Shown piece by piece: positions 10,483-21,720 of a stretch of 64,000 nt of DNA. The DNA is from Cladobotryum mycophilum (taxonomy: Eukaryota > Ascomycota > Sordariomycetes > Hypocreales > Hypocreaceae). Numbering within the stretch: the stretch's first letter is position 1; every line of letters begins with the position of its first letter. The notes beneath the pieces are model-generated. The model searched no databases, was not told where the DNA came from, and saw only the letters and a program-made list of their open reading frames with translations. The stretch lies in contig CM071591.1 of assembly GCA_036429605.1 (NCBI GenBank), positions 310,001 through 374,000 on the forward strand, read 5' to 3'. Position numbers and translations under genes: made by a program.

Positions 10483-12336
10483 ATGAAATTTCCCAGTCGA
10501 GTGGACAGCTCCGTCTGCGGTGCGGTGCTGTCGAATCGACCTTCGGCTGGTCTGGTAGCTGCTGGCCTCAAGGCTGGCGCTGCAAGCAGGCGATTCTGCA
10601 GGGGCAAAGATGCCTATTCAAGACCACCACCACCACCAACGAGCCCACTGGTAGCGAGCCAGCATAAGATATCGTCATGCCCACGAAGCTCGCTATGGCT
10701 ACTTTCAACATTTGCCCCGGAACTCGAGAAGCACCGCACTGTACGAACCCAGCATACCCGACGTGCAGGTCGAACTTATAGCACAGCTGCTGTCGCTGTT
10801 TCTGGGATCCGGCAGATATCAACCCCAGCACCCCCACCTTTTCCCGGCCGAGATAAAGAGCAGCTCCTTTCATATCTCGACAGAAACTACGAGGGAAGCG
10901 TCGACGAACATTTCGATTATCATCGAGACCCCTACCGCCGTGGATATGCCGCCCCTGATGGACCAAGGATTCACGTTTCGGACAAGAGAGATGATGTACA
11001 ATATCCGACCCGGGAGGAGACAGTCAAGATCAGCGATGAGGTGCAGAGCTTGCTAGGCCGGCTTTGTACAGCCATTGGACAAAGGCTGCGACATCCGAAT
11101 CGCGGCTCTCTCGAATCGATATACAAGCTCTACTGCCAATTGCCTCAGCAACGGATGCTATATCTTACATGGCAATGGCGCAACAGGCTATTGAAAGTCA
11201 TGGGAACCCCGCAGAAGCGGGATATGGAGTCAATGCTTCGCTACTTTGCGCTTGTCGCCGATGTAAAGGATGCTGGCCTAACCTTGCGCCGTACGCAGTG
11301 GAATTTTGCGCTGGCCTTTGCAACCAAATATGTGGCCCGGGCGGCGACACAGGAGATGGAGTCGGCACTGAAATTGTGGAAAGAGATGGAACGTGATGCC
11401 AAAATCATGGGCAACGATGTGACCTTCAACGTGCTTTTTGATGTGGCCTCCAAAGCAGGAAATTTTACGCTCGCAGACATGATTTATAAAGAGATGGATA
11501 ACCGTGGTATCGAGTTTAACCGCTTTCACCATGTCAGTCTGATTCACTATTTTGGATTGAAACTCGACTCGGGAGGGATTCGCGCTGCTTACAGAGACAT
11601 GGTGGAGTCTGGTGAGATGATTGACACACTCACCCTAAACTGTGTCATCGCAGGGCTACTCAGATGTGGCGAGGAGTCGGCGGCGGAGGAAACATATCAA
11701 CGCATGAAGAGTGGGCATTCACTAGCAGTAGATATGCCTCAAAGGGATTACATGATGAACAAAGTGGTGACGAAAGTTCTCATGATGTTTACCAGAGTCG
11801 GCAGAAAGCATCCAGAGCTGAAAAAGTCTTTTCAGAAAAACGTTCAATTGTCGCCCGATCTTCGCACTTATAAGCTGCTCGTCGATCATTATGCGATCAG
11901 ACTCGGCAACCTACAAAAGGTTGCGCAGTATCTGGACGAGATGAAACACTTGAAAATCCCGATTGATCCCACCATATTCTTAGCGCTTTTCAAGGGCTTC
12001 TACATGCATGGAGGTTTCGCCGGTTCAGATTGGAGCCCACAGAGATTGGATGGGGTGCTCTCAGCCCTCTACCAGGCACACGATGAGCACGCTAAAGGCT
12101 TTCGCATCGATCGTTGGCTGGTGATTTGGGCTCTGCGGGCTGTGAGGAAGTGCTCAACGAATGAAGCACTAATTCAAACCTTTGATTTCATGTCTCAGCG
12201 GTGGGATATCAAACCGGAGCGCCAGCAATTCATGCATGCCATCTTTGAGAACATCTTATATGACAAAGATCTAAGATCGGCACGCGAGACATGGGATGGC
12301 TTACCGCGGAGGCGCAACGATGCATCGTGGCCATAA
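10483..12336 (+). CDS. Mitochondrial pentatricopeptide-repeat protein
   Basis: A long single-exon frame; the ATG at 10483 is chosen because the following about 100 residues are rich in Arg, Ser and Ala with almost no acids, as in a mitochondrial targeting sequence. It gives 617 residues; an earlier in-frame ATG at 10354 would give 660. From about residue 260 on, the sequence has helical repeats typical of PPR proteins, for example a V-T-F-N-V-L-F-D start followed by LADMIYKEMDNRGI, and later LTLNCVIAGLLRCGEESAAEETY. PPR proteins bind organellar RNA and guide its processing or translation. The exact target is not identifiable. Its 3' end faces the cytochrome oxidase subunit gene Cox8, about 330 bases away, which is a suggestive but unproven link. 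Confidence 0.82.
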   Translation: MKFPSRVDSSVCGAVLSNRPSAGLVAAGLKAGAASRRFCRGKDAYSRPPPPPTSPLVASQHKISSCPRSSLWLLSTFAPELEKHRTVRTQHTRRAGRTYSTAAVAVSGIRQISTPAPPPFPGRDKEQLLSYLDRNYEGSVDEHFDYHRDPYRRGYAAPDGPRIHVSDKRDDVQYPTREETVKISDEVQSLLGRLCTAIGQRLRHPNRGSLESIYKLYCQLPQQRMLYLTWQWRNRLLKVMGTPQKRDMESMLRYFALVADVKDAGLTLRRTQWNFALAFATKYVARAATQEMESALKLWKEMERDAKIMGNDVTFNVLFDVASKAGNFTLADMIYKEMDNRGIEFNRFHHVSLIHYFGLKLDSGGIRAAYRDMVESGEMIDTLTLNCVIAGLLRCGEESAAEETYQRMKSGHSLAVDMPQRDYMMNKVVTKVLMMFTRVGRKHPELKKSFQKNVQLSPDLRTYKLLVDHYAIRLGNLQKVAQYLDEMKHLKIPIDPTIFLALFKGFYMHGGFAGSDWSPQRLDGVLSALYQAHDEHAKGFRIDRWLVIWALRAVRKCSTNEALIQTFDFMSQRWDIKPERQQFMHAIFENILYDKDLRSARETWDGLPRRRNDASWP

Positions 12337-12663
12337 TCGGCCCGAGCTGTATGAAATGTTTGAATGCATTGCATGTATTATAGACACACATCACGCAATA
12401 GACGAATCACCCCAGATCGGGGGACGTGTACCATTCATGAATATTCTGCTGTTTTATCCACAAGGAAGAGTAGTAATCACTTTGGGTATGGGTTGGCCTG
12501 CGAATACGTGCATCATTCATCAACAAAGGAGAATGCCGTTGATAGTGGTATCGACTGTTCCGGCGTCTATTCGAGCTATGTCACAACAGCCTGTAACCCC
12601 CCCCCCCATCCTATACACATAACCCCAACTCCACAAAGACCTTTTATCTTTCCGTTGGTGAAT

Positions 12664-12954
12664 TTAGTCGGACTTGTAGGTTTGGTAGACTGCAGCATTT
12701 GTTAGTCATGATATTGGACCCTAGAGACTCAAAATGGCGCGGGGCTCACCAGCAATGCCGAAGGGAGCGAAGAAGCCGGTGGCCATGAAGCCCCAGTAAC
12801 CAGCGCCGAACCACTTGCTGCGAGGGTTGAAGGGGATGTTGGAGTAGGCGCCCTCGGGGTAATGGTAAGGAGAGGACATGCGAGCCCGGGTGGTGTGGAA
12901 GCCTCGGCGGGCGACCAGAGAGGTTGTGGTGCGAGCGGCGGCGGGGGAGATCAT
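12664..12954 (-). CDS. cox8: Cytochrome c oxidase subunit VIIc (fungal Cox8)
   Basis: Two coding exons, 12750-12954 and 12664-12689, separated by a 60-nt intron (GTGAGC...GCAG), encode 76 residues. The first about 25 residues are a mitochondrial presequence ending near RRGFHTTRA. The mature part contains PYHYPEGAYSNIPFNP, then one transmembrane helix (about 50-68), and the spliced C-terminus VYQTYKSD, matching the layout of fungal Cox8/mammalian COX7C. Without the intron the protein would end abruptly, so splicing is well supported. A further intron seems to lie in the 5' leader at 12955-13014, with its acceptor immediately before the ATG. The protein is a small structural subunit of complex IV in the inner membrane. 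Confidence 0.88.
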
Positions 12955-13822
12955 CTAGCGAGGTCAATTAGCTTTGGAAGCGCTCGGGGGAGCGTTCGCG
13001 ACGGTTTGGCGTACCTTGAAAGGCGTCGAGTGAATCGTGAGGCTGCGGAGTGGAGAGCTTGATTCGTTTCAACGTCGTGACGGAAGCCCGAGGTCAAGAT
13101 GGTTCGACTGAGGTCAAAACGAGATGCTTGGCGTAGTTTTGATCACGTGAACTGGCATGTGTATGTGTATGAAGCTTGAAGACGAGGAAAAAGAAGGGAC
13201 TGGGCGGACTAATCCTAATATGGTATCATAGCGTCAATGGGTGGCCAACCTTTAATCTTTCAAGGCTTCTTCCACTAACGCTAGCTATCCGGTTGACGGA
13301 AGTTGGTGAAAAAAAAAAAGAGAGCACAATAAAGATGAGCAAGAGAAATTCAAGAGAATGAGAGAAATTTAGCGCAACAGTATACATTTAGAGGAACAGA
13401 AGTAATTTGTACAAATAAGATGAATCTATGGGAACGATAGCAATCGGGATGAACAGCAGCAATTACATCCTCTGCAGTATATGGCGAGTATTGCCTAATA
13501 TGGCTTGGCTTTGACGCTAGCAGGTGACCAGAGGTGCGGAAATCTCGATGCGCCACACCGCCTTCGTCCATTCTCTTTTCTGCCGCTCTACCCACTTCTG
13601 TTTGGACGCAAATCAATAATCTTTTACCTGCCCAGTCCAAGCAACCTTGATTTAATTTTTCTAGGCATTACACCGTCGAATTCATCAAGAAAGAATGCGG
13701 TCGCGGTGATTCATAAATATCTCGAACCCCGAATTCCTTCCTGACCTTTTCCGCTCCGCCTACACACACCGAGTGCCTGTACGAGATTGTCAGTCGACGC
13801 CGTGCGGCGGAACTGAGCCAAG
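12955..13822. promoter_or_regulatory. Shared divergent promoter of cox8 and mtr4
   Basis: About 870 bases separate the start codons of two divergent genes. The cox8 leader intron occupies 12955-13014. An A-run of 10 at 13309-13318 and several pyrimidine-rich tracts are present. No convincing open frame of its own is seen. I did not find a motif that allows a specific regulator to be named. Confidence 0.45.
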
Positions 13823-16800
13823 ATGGATGAAATGTTCGATGTCTTCGAGGGCAAGGCGGAGCCCCAAAGTGCCACCAGCGACGACGAGAGAACGCCCCAG
13901 AGGAGCCGAAGCCGGGCCCAGAGCAAGAAGAGAAAGGCAGACGAGGCGATGAATGGAAATGGGGCGGTGGCCGCATCCGACGCCAGCGCCGATGTTGGCA
14001 TGGCTGACGCTGCTGAGACATCACATGATGATGATTCTGAGGAGCAGGAAGATTCCGACACACCGAGCCAGCAGGACAAGAAGCGCCGCAAGAAAGGCGA
14101 CAGTGCCGCTCCTGTTTTGACGGATACTTTCCAAACGGCCGAGTCTCGAGAAGTTGCTGGAGCTTCGACGCTCGTTTCTCAAGATTCGTCTCTGGTCCTG
14201 TCGCACAATATTCAGCATCAGGTTGCCCTCCCACCCGATCTCGACTACGAATATGTCCCCCTTTCGGAACACAAATCGCCTGAAGAGCCCGCCAGAACCT
14301 GGAATTTCAAGCTCGATCCTTTCCAGAGTCTATCAGTCGCCTCAATCGAGCGCGACGAAAGCGTGCTGGTTTCTGCCCATACTAGTGCTGGAAAGACCGT
14401 GGTGGCTGAATACGCGGTTGCGCAGTGTCTCAAGCGCAATCAGAGAGTCATCTACACAAGTCCCATCAAAGCATTGAGTAATCAAAAGTACCGAGATTTC
14501 GAGGCTATTTTCGGAGACGTCGGTTTGATGACGGGTGATGTCACGATCAATCCTACTGCTAGTTGTTTGGTGATGACAACCGAGATTTTGCGATCCATGT
14601 TGTATCGCGGTTCGGAAATTATGCGAGAAGTCGCCTGGGTCGTTTTCGATGAAATTCATTACATGCGTGACAAGACAAGAGGTGTGGTTTGGGAGGAGAC
14701 AATCATCATGCTTCCCGACAAGGTTCGATATGTGTTCTTGTCGGCCACCATCCCCAACGCCTTTCAATTTGCGGAATGGATTGCCAAGATCCACCACCAG
14801 GCATGCCATGTTGTATACACGGATTTCCGACCCACACCATTGCAGAATTACTTCTTCCCGTCTGGAGGTAAAGGAGCGTACATCATCGTCGACGAAAAGG
14901 GCAATTTCAACGACCAGAACTTCAACATGGTCATGAAGGCAGTGGAAGACAAAAAAGGAGCAGACCCTGCGGATATCAACGCGAAGATGAAGGGCAAAGG
15001 AAAGAACAAGAAGATCAACAAGGGTGGCGCCGACGAGGGCTCGGATATATACAAAATCATCAAAATGACTGTCAAGAAACACTTCAATCCCGTCATTGTC
15101 TTCAACTTCAGCAAGAGAGAATGCGAAAACCTGGCCCTCAAAATCTCCAACCTTCATTTCAACGATGAGTCCGAACAGGCCCTGGTTGACAAGGTATTCC
15201 ACAGCGCGATTGAAAGTCTATCAGAGCAAGATCGCGAGTTGCCCCAGATTATGAACCTTTTGCCTCTTCTACGACGAGGCATTGGCGTCCATCACTCTGG
15301 TCTCTTGCCCATCTTGAAGGAAACCATTGAGATTTTGTTCCAGGAATCCTTGATCAAGGTCTTGTTTGCGACGGAGACATTCTCCATTGGTCTAAACATG
15401 CCGGCAAAGACTGTTGTTTTCACTCAAGTGACCAAGTGGGATGGTGTACAGCGACGACCAATTACTTCGTCCGAATATATTCAGATGGCTGGACGTGCCG
15501 GACGTCGTGGTCTTGATGCCAGAGGTATTGTCATCATGATGATTGACGACAAACTCGAGCCCGAAGTTGCCAAGGAGATTGTCACTGGACACCAAGATAG
15601 GTTGAACTCGGCTTTCTACCTAGGATATAATATGATTCTCAACTTGTTGAGAATTGAGGCCATCTCTCCCGAATTCATGTTGGAGAGATGTTTCCACCAG
15701 TTTCAGAATGCGGCTAGCGTTCCCTCATTGGAGAAGGAATTGATGGCACTTCAACAGGAGCGAGATTCATTAACGATTCCGGATGAAGCTACGATCAAGG
15801 ATTATTACCAGCTCCGACAGCAGTTGAACACATACACCAAGGATATGCGCTCTGTGATTCAACACCCAAATTACTGCCTTGAATTCCTGCAGCCGGGACG
15901 GCTCGTTCAAATTTATAACCCTAAGCAGTCATCCGAAAACGTCGCCGCGGGTCTTGACTTTGGCTGGGGTGTGATCATCAATCACACTGCTCGCCGAGGA
16001 CCCAAACTTGGCGAGCCGGAACACATCCCACAGGAGTCGTATCTCATTGACGTTCTTCTGTCCATCTCTCCGTTAAGCGCCGATATTATTCCAGGACAGC
16101 CTTCCGGAGAAATGCCCCCTGGCCTGAAACCAGTAACGGGCGAGCAGGAGGGCATGCACGTTTCCGTACCTTGCCTCCTCACATGCATCAAGGCCATCAG
16201 TCAGATTCGCATCTTCATGCCTAAAGAGGGTTTGAAGTCGGAACAAGATAGGAATGAGGCTCGTAAGGCATTGTCTGAGGTTAAACGCCGCTTCCCCGAC
16301 GGCCTGCCAATTCTGGATCCACTGGAGAACATGGAAATCAACGACGATTCGTTTAAGAAGCTTCTTCGGAAGATTGAAGTCCTCGAGTCGAGGCTCGTCA
16401 CGAACCCGCTTCACCTCTCACCTCTCCTCCCGTCATTATGGGATCAGTACCATGCCAAGGTCGTGCTCTCTGACAAGGTCAAGGCAAAGAAGAAGGCCAT
16501 TGCCAAGGCGCATAGCATTGCGCAGATGGACGAACTCAAATCTCGAAAGCGCGTGCTACGCCGTCTTGGTTTTATCAACGATGCTGAGGTTGTTCAGCTC
16601 AAGGCTCGTGTGGCATGTGAAATTTCTTCGACCGAGGGCCACGAACTACTTTTGTCAGAACTCCTCTTTGACAGATTCTTCAACGAGTTGACCCCTGAGA
16701 CAATTGCTGCCGTATTGAGTTGTTTTGTGTTTGACGAGAAATTGGATACCCAGGCATTGAAGGAAGACCTTCAAAAGCCATACCGCGAGATCCAGGCCAA

Positions 16801-17171
16801 GGCCCGCATCATCGCCAAAGTCAGTCAGGAGTGTAAATTGGATGTAAACGAGGAGGAATATGTGACAAGCCTCAAGTGGCAGCTCATGGAGACGGTCTAT
16901 GCCTGGGCTCAGGGACGACCATTCTCCGAGATTTGGTAAGTTCACCCTGCTGTTGATGATGACTCTAGAATTATCGCTAACCATGAATAGCAAAATGGCA
17001 AACATTTATGAAGGATCGTTTATCCGCATTTTCCGCCGTCTTGAGGAACTGTTGCGCCAGATGGGACAGGCCGCCAAGGTCATGGGTAATGATGACTTGA
17101 CAAAGAAGTTTGATGAGAGTTTGCAGAAGATTAGGAGGGACATTGTGGCAGCCCAGAGCTTGTACCTCTAA
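13823..17171 (+). CDS. mtr4: Mtr4-type DExH RNA helicase of the nuclear exosome cofactor
   Basis: Two exons, 13823-16935 and 16991-17171, joined across a 55-nt intron, encode 1097 residues, the usual length for Mtr4. After an acidic, low-complexity N-terminus, the helicase core shows Walker A (TSAGKT, about residue 190), DEIH (about 278), SAT (about 308) and the QMAGRAGRRG motif (about 555-563). The arch/KOW insertion follows. The C-terminal DSHCT domain extends across the splice, ending RRDIVAAQSLYL. Mtr4 unwinds RNA as part of the TRAMP complex and feeds it to the nuclear exosome for rRNA processing and surveillance. Reading through the intron would truncate the protein within the DSHCT domain. 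Housekeeping gene; identification is strong. Confidence 0.96.
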
Positions 17172-17549
17172 ACTAGTAGCGGGAGAGTTTTACTGGGTGA
17201 TAGAACCGAGACAGGGATTGTTTGTCGTGTGGAAGAATAAAGGGCAATTCAATGCCCGTATCTTTTATTTTCAGTTTTATACCATTGCGGGCTGGGGAGT
17301 TTGGGATTAATGAAATGAGAACGAGCGCGATGTTTATAGCTCTTTCGATAGAAGTTGGTAAATATTGTTGTGTAAATCTCATTAATGAATTAAAGCATCT
17401 CAAGCGTCTGTTTGGCCTTTTGGGTGTCATTTATTGTTGCCAGTAAATAATGCCGTTTCGTAGTCCAACGTTGGAACACCAGCAGTCTCCTCTCCTATCG
17501 CTGATCAACCCCCGGATGGAAGAAAATAATAATGGGAATAAGATACAAC

Positions 17550-18401
17550 TCATCGAGTTCCCGATATGCTCATCACAACTCCCACCGTCAAGCTCAAGAC
17601 TACTCCGGAACCCACAAATATTTGCCACTTTTCGCTCCACACGTCTGAACGGAGAAGCCAGGTCAGACTCCCAAGAGGGAAGAAGAAGCCCACCATCATA
17701 CCACGAATCAAGACGTCGAGGACAGATGACATGTTTGAGAACTCGTCCTCTAAAGGGTTCGCAGCAGAGGGCAGCTCGCCCGCGTTGTTGTCTATCCAGG
17801 CGTCTTCCATGTTGCGCATTGTGTCGGGCGAGGGCATGGCATCAGGGGCGAAGCGCTCCGTGCGAATGGATGCAAACTGTGTTCTCAGGGTGGATATTTC
17901 AGATGGCGTAAAGCCAGCTTGTAGCAAGCGATCGAAGCCGCGGGGCCGAGGGCGCGTCCATGATGATGGGTTGCCCTGCTGTTTGCTGCTGGACTCATCG
18001 GGTGGGTTCTCTGCGGCGGCCTTTTCATCCGCAAGTTCCTCGGCGGACAGCTCGTCGCCAATGGAGCAGTTGACGTATATCCTCACCGGCTCTATGCCTC
18101 CATCTATGGCCTTGCCTTTACCCTTGGCATCGCTCCGCTGGGTGGGTGAAGAGAGCGGTGGCGGAGGAGGGGCCTTGATGACGGAACTGAGAGCTGAAGA
18201 ATCGGGAAGAAGACGGCCTTGGTAGATGAAGCGAAGTCGACTGCGAGTCGAGAGACGTGTGCGTATGATGTGCTTCAGTGAGAGGGCTGTGGTAGTTTGG
18301 GGGGACGGGATGTCCAGATCCAGGTCGGGAAAGGAATTTGAGAAGCGGATGGTGAGATGATACGGGAGAGCTGTAGAGGAACGATGAGGCGACGATGTCA
18401 T
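17550..18401 (-). CDS. dsc3: DSC E3 ubiquitin ligase complex subunit 3 (DUF2407)
   Basis: A single-exon protein of 283 residues from the ATG at 18401; an in-frame ATG at 18428 adds nine residues. The N-terminal third is ubiquitin-like (beta-strand opening, then HIIRTRLSTRSRLRFIYQGRLL). A conserved central segment follows, containing RGFDRLLQAGFTPSEISTLR, and two hydrophobic C-terminal helices (about 227-245 and 258-277). This is the layout of Dsc3, a membrane-anchored subunit of the Golgi/ER Dsc ubiquitin ligase. The complex activates the sterol regulator SREBP in fungi and takes part in membrane-protein quality control. A low-complexity proline run (PPPPPL) precedes the linker. It converges with mtr4 across about 380 bases. 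Confidence 0.85.
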   Translation of the reverse strand: MTSSPHRSSTALPYHLTIRFSNSFPDLDLDIPSPQTTTALSLKHIIRTRLSTRSRLRFIYQGRLLPDSSALSSVIKAPPPPPLSSPTQRSDAKGKGKAIDGGIEPVRIYVNCSIGDELSAEELADEKAAAENPPDESSSKQQGNPSSWTRPRPRGFDRLLQAGFTPSEISTLRTQFASIRTERFAPDAMPSPDTMRNMEDAWIDNNAGELPSAANPLEDEFSNMSSVLDVLIRGMMVGFFFPLGSLTWLLRSDVWSEKWQIFVGSGVVLSLTVGVVMSISGTR

Positions 18402-18986
18402 CTTGGTGGCGTGAGTGAGAGTTTTCAAGACTTTATGTTTAGTGGAATATAGTCGCTGCTAATATTGTCTGATTCTTTTTTCTTTCTTTTCTTTTCCCTT
18501 TTCTCTTTTTTAATTAATAGTCTGCAGAATTTGTTGATGCCGCCGACATGCTCATCAGGTGAATGCAATTAAAACTGAAGATGACTGAAGTTGAGGCTCA
18601 TCAAGTGACGTCGGGTGATAAGACAACCTACCTGGAATCTACTGAGCTGGAGCCCCTGTGGAACCGTCCAGAGCATGCACGGCCCCATTGGGAAACCCCT
18701 GGTTTGGGGGGTCGATCCGCTGCAAACAGGCGCTAGCATCCCTATAAAAAAGGTGATCTGACCGCCTGGCAGAAACCCCGGACTTTCTAGAAACCCAATT
18801 GAATTAATTTAATAAATGAATGACCGCATCGTCAGCTCAAGACCTCCTTTGCGACTCGAGACACACCAAACTCCTTGATGACAACGAACCATCATCCAGT
18901 GTCTTGCGCGCCTTGACCGCTGTCCCATTATTTCGAGATTCGCCTACTTCTTAGTTGGTGAACCACAACAGCACTGCAAACCAGCC

Positions 18987-21211
18987 ATGGTGCGTTTACG
19001 GGGAGGTTCTTGAGCTGCTTCTATTGCGGGAAGCGCTCAAGCATCAGGTTCGATGGCCACATACGCGACTTTACATGTACAAATTGCGAGGCAACAAACT
19101 ACCTAGACGAGGTTTGTACACCAAACTAAGCTCGCTATATCATCATATTTGCTAATGACTTGATAGAATGGCGAGATTACGGATCCGCCCGCCGTCGAGT
19201 CCTCCAAGCTGTCGACAAAACAATACGCCGTTGCATCTCGAGCCGCGTCCCCCGCCCTCCCTACCGATAACATCTTCTGCGAAACATGCCTCAAGAACCA
19301 GCGACTATTCACAGCCTCCTTGGCGCAGTACCTACCGGACGACCCATCCCATCCCGACTACGCTGACCTGGAGCGCAAGTACTACCGCTTTCGCAAGGAC
19401 CTGGAGAAGCGCTACCCCCAAGTATGTGCCGACTGCGCAGGCAAGGTCGATAGCCGTATAAGACAGGCTGGTTACACGGCGAAGACGGACCACCTAAGAC
19501 GCATGATGGAAAAGAGCAAAGGCAGGAAGGTTCAGAAGCGGATGACGCCCCTGGATCTGGCAAACGCTGCGGGACGATGGCTGTGGTGGGGTGGACTGCT
19601 CATGCAGATGCTCTGGCACCTGGTGAACATGGCTCATGCGCTACAACAACATGATCAGGGCATGTATGATCCGGATGATCAAAGCGCTCTAAGCATGATA
19701 ACCACCTGGCTCAATCGTTTTGCTGCCTCTCTCCCTCCTGCCGAGGATCTCATTCAGTGGAGTATTACGGCAGGTTTCCTGTCGGGGTGGTGGAATCCTC
19801 ACTTTGTGCAGGTCAACCGCGGGTTTACTCGACATCTACTTGGCTTCACGCAATGGTACTCGTTTCAGGGGCTCATCATCTTCCTGCGGTTCTTGTTCCG
19901 CGCAGTTATTAGCATGCAAGGAGGCAAGGCGCAATCCAAACCTGCCCAGCTGAGCGTACACCTCGCCATGACAGCCATTATGAGTTTTGTAAGCAGTCAC
20001 TTGGGACGTCCATGATATCACTAGTGTGCTAACATCTTTAGATATACTCCTTAGCAAGAGGGTCCATCAGAGTTGATACGACACCACTCTTTGGCCCTTC
20101 AGAGAAAACAATCTCTGCCCCCTCGAGCCAAGTACCATCACCAGCGCGAAAGAGAGTAGAGGAGCCCCAAACTCTTGCTGAAGCCCTCAATGAAGCTCTT
20201 GAGTCAACAGGTCCAGCATACAAAACACCGATGAGAAATCCCATGACACGGCAGGACCATCATCTGTTACCATCAGCGCGAGCTTCCAACAAGCTATTTC
20301 AGCCCCTCAAAGGAGATAGTCCAATCTCATTCAGCAACTTTGGCATCTCGGATGGCCCTCCGCCAACGGTGCAACAGGTCCAGTACTCTGACGAAATGGA
20401 CTGGTCTCCCATCCCAACACATACTTCTTCCCACCGGGCTTTTCAGCAAACACCAACCTCCAAGCCTCGCTCCTTTGGTCAATCCCCCACACAGCCAAAC
20501 ACAAACGCTTTCTGGTACAAGGTCCCTGCAGCGCCGGTGAACCCAGCCCAGCGTCTTCGCAATCCCCCAAATGCCCCATTCCTGAGGCAGAAGCAAGAGC
20601 CCGAAGAGGACAACGGGCCACACTTCAGGGGCAGACGCGCGGAGCAGGGGTACGGACGAGAGGATACGCCACAGGAGAATAGAATTGACTTCAAACCGCC
20701 TAGCTTCTTTGCGCCAGAGAAACCCGATGAGGCCAATGCCCTAGCCGACTTCTTTGGCCAGAGTTTCAGTCTGGGCCAGGAAACCATGGAGTCTGAGCAT
20801 GGCACCACACAAACAGACGATGCCCTCGATACCGCCGGACAAAACTCCTACGAACTCTGCACAATCACTGCTCTATTCCCGTCCTGGCTACTCATGTCCT
20901 TTACCGCCATCCCCTACCGCAAGGAACTCCAACTTGCAGCCCTAGGTCTAGCTGGCATCATCGCCCTACAGAGCATCGGAAGCGCTAGCCAGAAGCGCCC
21001 CATATACCAGCAACAACAAGAACAACAACAGCAACAAGCCGCTTCACCGAACCTATCTGCCTATATGCTTTCCCTGCTCAGTGTAGCGGAGCTGGGCACT
21101 ATATGCTGGGCCTCATGGCAGATCTGGACGGTTGAAAACCCGGACCCCTTGTACGGAGCGGGGACTCTGGGTCTCATGCTACTACATCAAGCGTGGGGAT
21201 ATTTCATGTGA
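18987..21211 (+). CDS. ima1: Ima1-type inner nuclear membrane protein (frameshifted at the start in this sequence)
   Basis: Three exons (18987-19111, 19167-19988, 20042-21211) encode about 705 residues. The N-terminal Ima1 domain has four CxxC pairs (CFYC, CTNC, CETC, CADC), expected to bind zinc. Several transmembrane helices follow in the middle, then a long polar linker with a Gln-rich run, and further hydrophobic helices at the C-terminus. Ima1 (Samp1/NET5 in animals) sits in the inner nuclear envelope and links chromatin to the cytoskeleton. The only ATG suited to the first exon, at 18987, is out of frame with the first CxxC by one base. Adding one G to the G4 run at 19000-19003 gives a start with MVRLRGRFLSCFYC, and the summed coding length is then a multiple of three. 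I take this as a sequence error; an unseen upstream exon is the alternative. Confidence 0.85.
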
Positions 21212-21720
21212 GATGTTGGTTGATAAATGGGAATCAGTGTGTGCTTTATTTACTATCAGTATTTTTTCGCGTCGTCATTGTAGACATAAAAATTCGTGCA
21301 GACGGAAAAAAGGGGGGCGTGTTTTTTTGTATAATGAGAGACAATGTAAGCATAGATGGGAGTTTTTCAGGCTAGGGGGGAAATATGCATAGAATAGGCG
21401 TCCGTCATTGGCGAGATATGAGAGAGATCTCGTAAGAATAGAGGAAACATGGCCGAAAAAGCCGTGGCAAAAGTCATGACTTGTCATACACTAGGAGACC
21501 TAGGTTTTCACTCACACTGTCGAACAGTAGGTATATTTAGATGACCAAAAGTTTGGGCTCATTCCTCGTAACACTACCGCGGGTCCAAGAGCGTAGACGT
21601 TTTGCCATCCCAATGTACCTAGCGATAACATCATATTCCCCTAAAGTGGACCTGCTGCATATGAGACGACTATAAGATGTTTAATCTTTTCTAGGTGCAT
21701 GCCACGGTTGTCAACAATTT

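Noticed and set aside
14342..15202. A 286-codon frame on the minus strand inside mtr4
   Set aside because: It lies antisense to the conserved helicase core and simply mirrors its codon pattern.
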